Positions 59,312 to 64,000 of a stretch of DNA of 64,000 bases are shown here, piece by piece. The position numbers and the translations under genes were made by a program. The notes below the pieces were generated by a model. It saw only the letters and a list, made by a program, of their open reading frames with translations, did no database searches and was not told the origin of the DNA. The first letter of the stretch is position 1, and every line of letters begins with the position of its first letter. Origin of the DNA: Bradyrhizobium sp. CCBAU 51627 (GTDB lineage Bacteria; Pseudomonadota; Alphaproteobacteria; Rhizobiales; Xanthobacteraceae); assembly GCF_028128765.1 (NCBI RefSeq), contig NZ_LBJG01000023.1, forward strand, positions 434,001 to 498,000, written 5' to 3'.

Positions 59312-60061
59312 TCACCCGCGCGCGAACACCAGCGTCAGATTGTTCGCGGGCATGTCGATCGTGTCGATGAGACGCAATCCCACACCGCGTGCGAGCGTCT
59401 CGACGTCGGCGAGGTCGCGCACACCCCATTCGGGATTTCCTTCACGCAGCGAGGTGTCGAACACGGCGTTGCTCAGCGCGGTGTGCTTGCCGTCGCGCTT
59501 GAACGGACCGTAGAGGAACAATTCGCCGTCGGACCGCAAGTAGCGGCCGGCGCCGGCGAACAGTCCCTCCGCCACCGCCCAGGGCGCAATATGAATGACA
59601 TTGGCGCAGAACACGGCCGCGAGATCGGTCGGCCCCTGCCCGCTCTTCATCTCCGGGCACCAGTCGGGATCGGACAGATCGATCCGCAAGGGGCTGCGGA
59701 TGTTTGTCAGGCCCGAATGCACCCGCCAGGCCTCGATGCTCTTCAGGTGGCGCTGGTTGAGGTCGCTCGGCCACCAGACCAGATCGGGCGTGTGGCGGGC
59801 GAAATGAACCACATGCTGGCCGGTTCCACTGCCGACCTCGACCACGTCGCCGGACCATCCGGCGAGATGCTTTCCGAGCGCGGCCCAGAGCGGTTCGTGA
59901 TTGCGATGGAAGGCCGGCGCATCGAGGCGACCGTCAGGCTCGACCCTGCCGCCGTCCCTGCCAAATTCAACGACATATTCAGCCAATTCACGTCCCCGAA
60001 AATCGAGAAGGCAGACCAAAACGCCAGCAAGGACCAAAAGCCCCAAAACAAAGCCTGACAA
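59312..60061 (-). CDS. DUF938 SAM-dependent methyltransferase-like protein
   Basis: A protein of up to 249 residues. The DUF938 core starts RLDAPAFHRNHEPLWAALGKHLAG and has the SAM-binding loop VVEVGSGTGQHVVHFARHTP (near residues 73-92), then AVFCANVIHIAPWAVAEGLFAGAGRYL and FLYGPFKRDGKHTALSNAVFD. Ahead of it is a hydrophobic N-terminal stretch (LGLLVLAGVLVCLLDF), unusual for the family and dependent on a TTG start at 60061; the true start may be internal. The methyl acceptor is unknown. Confidence 0.75.
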   Translation of the reverse strand: MSGFVLGLLVLAGVLVCLLDFRGRELAEYVVEFGRDGGRVEPDGRLDAPAFHRNHEPLWAALGKHLAGWSGDVVEVGSGTGQHVVHFARHTPDLVWWPSDLNQRHLKSIEAWRVHSGLTNIRSPLRIDLSDPDWCPEMKSGQGPTDLAAVFCANVIHIAPWAVAEGLFAGAGRYLRSDGELFLYGPFKRDGKHTALSNAVFDTSLREGNPEWGVRDLADVETLARGVGLRLIDTIDMPANNLTLVFARG

Positions 60062-60219
60062 AGCCGGCTTGATGAACGATCTATCTCTTCAGTTGCAATG
60101 CGGGAGATATTAACGCCATTTTGCGGCCTGCATAGTCTTGATTGTCAGGGCATGTCGTTTGTGCTTTGAGCACCATATTTCTGCTACGAGACCCCGACAT
60201 CACGCCTCGGAACGACGCC

Positions 60220-60576
60220 TTGACCGCCTGTCCTCGCAAGCCCGCCCTGCTCCTCGCGCTGGTCGTCCTCATCGGCCTCGCCGCGCGCCCGGCATGGGCG
60301 CAATCGACCGTCGCCGAGGGCCAAAAGCTCGCCTTCGACCGCGGCAAGGGCAATTGCCTGACCTGCCACGTCATCAAGGGCGGCGATCTGCCGGGCACGA
60401 TCGGGCCGGAGCTGAAGGACCTCAAGGCCAGGTACCCCGATCGCAACGAGCTGGTCGCGATCCTGTTCGACGAGACCCGGCGCAACCCGCAGACCATGAT
60501 GCCGCCGTTCGGCCGCAACCGAATTCTGACTGAACAGGAGATCAACGCGATCGTTGATTTCCTGCAGACGCTGTAA
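60220..60576 (+). CDS. soxX: SoxX, c-type cytochrome subunit of the thiosulfate-oxidising complex
   Basis: A small periplasmic cytochrome. The haem motif is CLTCH (residues 46-50 from the chosen start), and the distal ligand methionine is in TMMPPFGRN (about 93-94). Signal peptide: ALLLALVVLIGLAARPAWA. No ATG is available; TTG 60220 gives a signal peptide of normal length, while TTG 60142 would add 26 unlikely residues. SoxX pairs with SoxA to attach thiosulfate to SoxY in the periplasm. It heads soxXYZAKB. Confidence 0.87.
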   Translation: MTACPRKPALLLALVVLIGLAARPAWAQSTVAEGQKLAFDRGKGNCLTCHVIKGGDLPGTIGPELKDLKARYPDRNELVAILFDETRRNPQTMMPPFGRNRILTEQEINAIVDFLQTL

Positions 60577-60598
60577 CGGCGGGCCAAGGAGACCCGAC

Positions 60599-61084
60599 AT
60601 GACTACGCACATCGGCCCTCATCCGACCCGGCGCCTGATCCTTCAGGGCGCTGTGACGGTCGCGCTGATCGGCCTCGGCAATTTGCCGTTCGCGCCCGCG
60701 CGCGCCGCGGCCAACGACAAATATCCGGAAGAGGCGTTCAAGCAGAAGAGCGAGGCCGACGCGATCAAGGCGCTCTACGGCAAGACCGCCGAGCCCTCCG
60801 ACAAGGTCAAGCTCGATGCGCCCGAGATCGCCGAGAACGGCGCGGTGGTGCCGGTCTCCGTGACGACGACGCTGGACAAGGTCACCTCGATCTCGTTCTT
60901 CGTCGCCGAGAACCCGAACGCGCTCGCGGCGTCCTACAAGATTCCCGACGGCACCATGCCTGTCGTCGCCAACCGCCTGAAGATGGCCAAGACCACCAAT
61001 GTGGTCGCGATCGTGGAAGCCGACGGCAAGCTTTTCAGCGCGACCAAGGAAGTCAAGGTCACGGTCGGCGGCTGCGGCGGCTGA
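60599..61084 (+). CDS. soxY: SoxY, sulfur-carrier subunit
   Basis: A 161-residue protein ending in VTVGGCGG, the swinging-arm motif whose cysteine carries the sulfur substrate during thiosulfate oxidation. The N-terminus has a twin-arginine-like TRRLILQGAVTVALIGL and signal cleavage after ARA. AAGGAG supports ATG 60599. It acts as a heterodimer with SoxZ, encoded 20 bases downstream, in the periplasm. Confidence 0.93.
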   Translation: MTTHIGPHPTRRLILQGAVTVALIGLGNLPFAPARAAANDKYPEEAFKQKSEADAIKALYGKTAEPSDKVKLDAPEIAENGAVVPVSVTTTLDKVTSISFFVAENPNALAASYKIPDGTMPVVANRLKMAKTTNVVAIVEADGKLFSATKEVKVTVGGCGG

Positions 61085-61104
61085 GGCGCGAAAGGAGATC
61101 AAAC

Positions 61105-61416
61105 ATGGCATCCAGCATTCGCGTCCGCGCCATCGCCAACGGCGACATCACCGAAGTGCAGGCGCTGATCCAGCACCCCATGGATTCCGGCTTCGTCAAG
61201 GACGCCAAGGGCGGGCTGATCCCGCCGCATTTCATCCAGGAGCTGAAGTTCGCCTGTAACGGCAAGGAGGTATTCGTCGCCGATTGGGGACCGGCCGTCT
61301 CCAAGGACCCCTATATCAAATTCAGCTTCAAGGGCGCCAAGAAGGGCGACGATCTCAAGATCTCCTGGACCGACAACAAGGGCGCGTCCGACGAGACCAC
61401 CGCGAAGATCGCGTGA
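61105..61416 (+). CDS. soxZ: SoxZ, partner of the sulfur carrier
   Basis: A 103-residue protein without a signal peptide, as expected because it is co-exported with SoxY through the Tat pathway. ASSIRVRAIANGDITEVQALIQHPMDSGFVKDAKG and PPHFIQELKFACNGKEVF are the family pattern. GAAAGGAG precedes ATG 61105. Its stop overlaps the soxA start (TGATG). Confidence 0.93.
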   Translation: MASSIRVRAIANGDITEVQALIQHPMDSGFVKDAKGGLIPPHFIQELKFACNGKEVFVADWGPAVSKDPYIKFSFKGAKKGDDLKISWTDNKGASDETTAKIA

Positions 61417-62279
61417 TGAAGGCCGGCTCCTCGCTCCTGCTTGGCTCGTTGAGCGCCGCGCTCGTGGCGTTCGCGCTTACTTCGCCGCGCGTGGTCGCGG
61501 CCGACAAGGTCGATCCCGCTGCCGATGCCAAGGCGTTCCAGAACTTCTTCTTCCAGAAGTTTCCAAACGTGAAACATGAGGATTTCGTCAACGGTCCTTA
61601 TTCCATGAACGAGGACATGAAGCGGCAATGGCAGGAGAAGGAAGAATTCCCGCCTTACGAATTCGCGCTCGACGCCGGCAAGGAGATGTTCTCGACGCCG
61701 TTCAAGAACGGCAAGACGTATGCCGACTGCTTCCCGAACGGCGGCATCGGCATCCGGCAGAACTATCCTTATTTCGACACCAAGGAAGGCAAGGTCGTCA
61801 CGCTCGAGCTCGCGCTCAACCGCTGCCGCGAGGCCAATGGCGAAGCGCCCTATTCCTACGTCAAGGACGAGATGGCCTCGCTCACGGCCTACATGGCTTT
61901 CACCTCGCGCGGCAAGCCGATGGACATCAAGATCCCCGATGATCCGCGCGCGTTCGAGGCCTTCGAGAACGGCAAGCGCTATTTCTACACGCGCCGTGGC
62001 CAGCTGAACTTCTCCTGCGCGAGCTGCCATGTGCAGAGCCCGGGCCAGCGCATCCGCGCCGAGATCCTGGCGCCGGCGCTCGGCATCCTGAACGCGATGC
62101 CGATCTATCGCTCCGAATGGAGCGGCATGGGCACCACCACCCGCCGCCTCATGACCTGCAACAGCCAGACCCGCGCGGTTCCGCTGGAGCCGCAGGCGGA
62201 CGAATATCGCGACGTCGAATATTTCCTGTCCTATGTCGCCAACGGCCTGCCGATATCGGGCCCGGGAGCGCGGCCATGA
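61416..62279 (+). CDS. soxA: SoxA, c-type cytochrome subunit with active-site cysteine
   Basis: A 287-residue periplasmic protein, signal peptide ending VVAA near residue 29. Only one haem motif is present (CASCH, residues 201-205); the N-terminal domain has lone cysteines C105 and C137 instead of a second haem site, so this is the single-haem type with a likely disulfide. C248 in RRLMTCNSQ is the catalytic cysteine that ligates the haem and forms the cysteine persulfide. Overlaps soxZ and the next gene, so translation is coupled. Confidence 0.9.
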   Translation: MKAGSSLLLGSLSAALVAFALTSPRVVAADKVDPAADAKAFQNFFFQKFPNVKHEDFVNGPYSMNEDMKRQWQEKEEFPPYEFALDAGKEMFSTPFKNGKTYADCFPNGGIGIRQNYPYFDTKEGKVVTLELALNRCREANGEAPYSYVKDEMASLTAYMAFTSRGKPMDIKIPDDPRAFEAFENGKRYFYTRRGQLNFSCASCHVQSPGQRIRAEILAPALGILNAMPIYRSEWSGMGTTTRRLMTCNSQTRAVPLEPQADEYRDVEYFLSYVANGLPISGPGARP

Positions 62280-62581
62280 AGCGGTCACTTGCCCTTGTCA
62301 TGCTGCTCGCATCGAGCTTCGCGCCGGCAGCGCGCGCGGCAAATGAAGCGGACTACAAGGTGGCCTATGCTGCCGCGGAGGCTGCGTCCAAAGAGGCAGC
62401 CGGCATGCGCAACCAGTGGACTACGACGCTCTCGACGCTGGCGGCCGCCAAGAAGGCTGGCGATGGCGGCGACTTCGACCGCGCCGTGACGGCTGCCAAG
62501 GAAGCTGAAGCGCTGGCGAAGGGGTCGATTGTCCAGGCAACGTCGGAAAAAAACGCCTGGAAGGCGATGGAAATCCGCTAA
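62276..62581 (+). CDS. soxK: SoxK-like SoxXA-binding protein
   Basis: A 101-residue secreted helical protein starting in an ATGA overlap with soxA. Signal peptide: MKRSLALVMLLASSFAPAARA. The mature part is one Ala/Lys-rich helical hairpin (ADYKVAYAAAEAASKEAAGMRNQW, then FDRAVTAAKEAEALAKGSIVQATSEKNAWKAMEIR). This shape and location match SoxK/SAXB proteins, small partners that stimulate SoxXA in some bacteria. Identification rests on position, length and composition. Confidence 0.7.
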   Translation: MKRSLALVMLLASSFAPAARAANEADYKVAYAAAEAASKEAAGMRNQWTTTLSTLAAAKKAGDGGDFDRAVTAAKEAEALAKGSIVQATSEKNAWKAMEIR

Positions 62582-62625
62582 ACTGAACCAGTGAAACTGC
62601 CGAGAACCGGCGCGGAGAAAGTGTG

Positions 62626-64000
62626 ATGGCGATCCGCCGCCGCGACTTCCTGAAGGGCTCAGCCATTGCTGCCGCATCGCTCGGCCTGCCGCGGCTCGCG
62701 CGCGGTGCTGAAGCCGCGAGCATCTACGATATCGAGCGCTTCGGCAACGCGCGGATCCTGCACCTCACCGACACGCACGCGCAGCTCAACCCGGTCTATT
62801 TCCGCGAGCCCAGCGTCAATATCGGCGTTGGCGAGATGGCGGGTCGACCGCCACATCTGGTCGCTCACGCCTTCCTGGAGCGATTCGGCATCCGGCCCGA
62901 CAGCGCGGACGCCTATGCCTTCACCTCCGTCGATTTCGAAAAGTCCGCCGGCCGTTTCGGCAGGCTCGGCGGCTTCGCCCATCTGAAGACGCTGATCGGC
63001 CGGCTGCGCAACGATGTCGGCGAGAAGCATGCCATGCTGGTCGATGGCGGCGATCTCTGGCAGGGCACCGGGCTCGCCAACGTCATGCAAGGCCGCGACA
63101 TGGTGGAGGTCGCCAATCTGCTCGGCATCGAGGCGATGACAGGCCATTGGGAGTTCACCTATGGCGAGCAGGTGCTGCGTGAGAATCTCGAGCATTTCAA
63201 GGGCGAGTTTCTGGCGCAGAACGTCTTCCTGACCGAGGAAGCCGCGTTCAACGACGCGCCCGCCTTCGACAAGGCGACGGGGCGCGTATTCAAGCCGTCG
63301 CTCATCAAAGAGCTGGGTGGCCATCGCGTCGCGATCATCGGCCAGGCCTTTCCTTACGTGCCGATCGCGCATCCCAAGCGGTTCACGCCGAACTGGAGCT
63401 TTGGCATCCGCGAGGAAGAGCTGCAAAAGCATGTCGACGCGTTGCGCCATAATGACAAGGTCGATGCGGTAATCCTGCTGTCGCACAACGGCATGGACGT
63501 CGACCTCAAGCTTGCAAGCCGCGTCACCGGCATCAACGTCATCCTCGGCGGCCACACCCATGACGCCGTGCCGCAGCCGATCCCGGTGAAGAACGCGGGT
63601 GGCACGACGCTCGTCACCAACGCCGGCTCCAACGGGAAATTCCTGGGCGTGCTCGATCTCGCGCTCGACAAGGGCAAGGTCGGCGATATCAGGTATCATT
63701 TGCTGCCGGTCTATTCGGAGCTGCTGAAGCCCGATCCTGCGATGGCAGATCTGATCGCAAAGCTGCGCGCACAGCATGTGACCGACTGGTCCGAGAAGAT
63801 CGCCACGCCCGATCGCCTGCTCTATCGCCGCGACAATTTCGCCGGCCCCGTCGACGATCTGATCTGTACCGCGCTGCGGACCGAGCTCAATGCCGAGATC
63901 GCGCTATCGCCGGGCTTCCGCTGGGGCCTCACCGCTCTGTCGGGCCAGCCGCTGACGATGGAGGACGTGCTCGCGGAGACCGCGATCACCTATCCGGAGA
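62626..64000 (+). CDS. soxB: SoxB, sulfate thiol hydrolase (3' end outside window)
   Basis: At least 458 residues, frame open to the window end. GGAGAAAG precedes ATG 62626. Tat signal: MAIRRRDFLKGSAIAAASLGL. It is a 5'-nucleotidase-family dimanganese enzyme: HLTDTHAQL, DGGDLWQGT, the SoxB-specific GHWEFTYG, LSHNGMDVD and GGHTHD are all present. It releases sulfate from the SoxY-bound intermediate. A methionine-rich Sox cycle needs SoxCD too; those genes, if present, lie beyond 64000. Confidence 0.93.
   Translation, partial: MAIRRRDFLKGSAIAAASLGLPRLARGAEAASIYDIERFGNARILHLTDTHAQLNPVYFREPSVNIGVGEMAGRPPHLVAHAFLERFGIRPDSADAYAFTSVDFEKSAGRFGRLGGFAHLKTLIGRLRNDVGEKHAMLVDGGDLWQGTGLANVMQGRDMVEVANLLGIEAMTGHWEFTYGEQVLRENLEHFKGEFLAQNVFLTEEAAFNDAPAFDKATGRVFKPSLIKELGGHRVAIIGQAFPYVPIAHPKRFTPNWSFGIREEELQKHVDALRHNDKVDAVILLSHNGMDVDLKLASRVTGINVILGGHTHDAVPQPIPVKNAGGTTLVTNAGSNGKFLGVLDLALDKGKVGDIRYHLLPVYSELLKPDPAMADLIAKLRAQHVTDWSEKIATPDRLLYRRDNFAGPVDDLICTALRTELNAEIALSPGFRWGLTALSGQPLTMEDVLAETAITYPE

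Overview
The window is a 64-kb, GC-rich chromosomal stretch from an alphaproteobacterium, most likely Bradyrhizobium or a close relative (Nitrobacteraceae). I infer this from a BjaI/BjaR-type quorum-sensing pair, the abundance of Liv-type transporters and solute-binding proteins, operons joined by 4-8 bp overlaps, and a roughly 90-bp inverted repeat (CGTCATTGCGAG...CAATCC) of a kind I associate with that genus. I see no rRNA, tRNA, CRISPR array, transposase or phage gene. Both ends cut genes: a glutamine-synthetase-family gene on the left and soxB on the right.

Layout. 0-7 kb: end of a glutamine-synthetase-like gene, a small secreted protein, a leftward livHMGF transporter, then the leftward luxR-luxI pair (bjaR-bjaI) with a small gene after bjaI and a perfect 22-bp palindrome before it. 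7-16 kb: a LysR regulator and a rightward shikimate/quinate-type operon (shikimate dehydrogenase, a complete Liv-type ABC transporter, and a two-domain 3-dehydroshikimate dehydratase). 16-23 kb: an orphan binding protein, a type II NADH dehydrogenase, a tannase/feruloyl-esterase-family enzyme, feruloyl-CoA synthase and a divergent MarR regulator. 23-34 kb: allophanate hydrolase facing a long leftward operon with a peptide-type ABC transporter, AtzG/HpxX-, AtzE/HpxY- and AtzH/HpxZ-like genes and a GntR regulator. Both transcription units start at sequences that fit the sigma-54 consensus well, so this looks like a nitrogen-controlled ureide/carboxybiuret utilisation locus.

34-47 kb: a frameshifted aminoglycoside-phosphotransferase-family gene behind a UgpB-like binding protein; a four-gene signalling operon (TRAP-type DctP binding protein, membrane histidine kinase, response-regulator/kinase hybrid, OmpR-type regulator); an ECF sigma factor; a possible small RNA with a clear terminator; a CcdA/thioredoxin pair; a membrane protein with an internal duplication; and a DUF3311/sodium-solute symporter pair. 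47.8-48.5 kb holds gene remnants. 48.5-60 kb: L,D-transpeptidase, an AapJ-like binding protein, two acyl-CoA dehydrogenases, two small metabolic enzymes, two MFS transporters, a prolyl-oligopeptidase-family peptidase and a DUF938 protein. 60-64 kb: a thiosulfate-oxidation operon soxXYZAKB running off the end.

Taken together the window encodes scavenging of plant- and soil-derived carbon (shikimate/quinate, hydroxycinnamate esters), organic nitrogen (ureides) and reduced sulfur (thiosulfate), with a cell-density signalling locus beside a branched-chain amino acid transporter. Several intergenic inverted-repeat families recur, including two copies of one large hairpin inside the ureide-transport operon.
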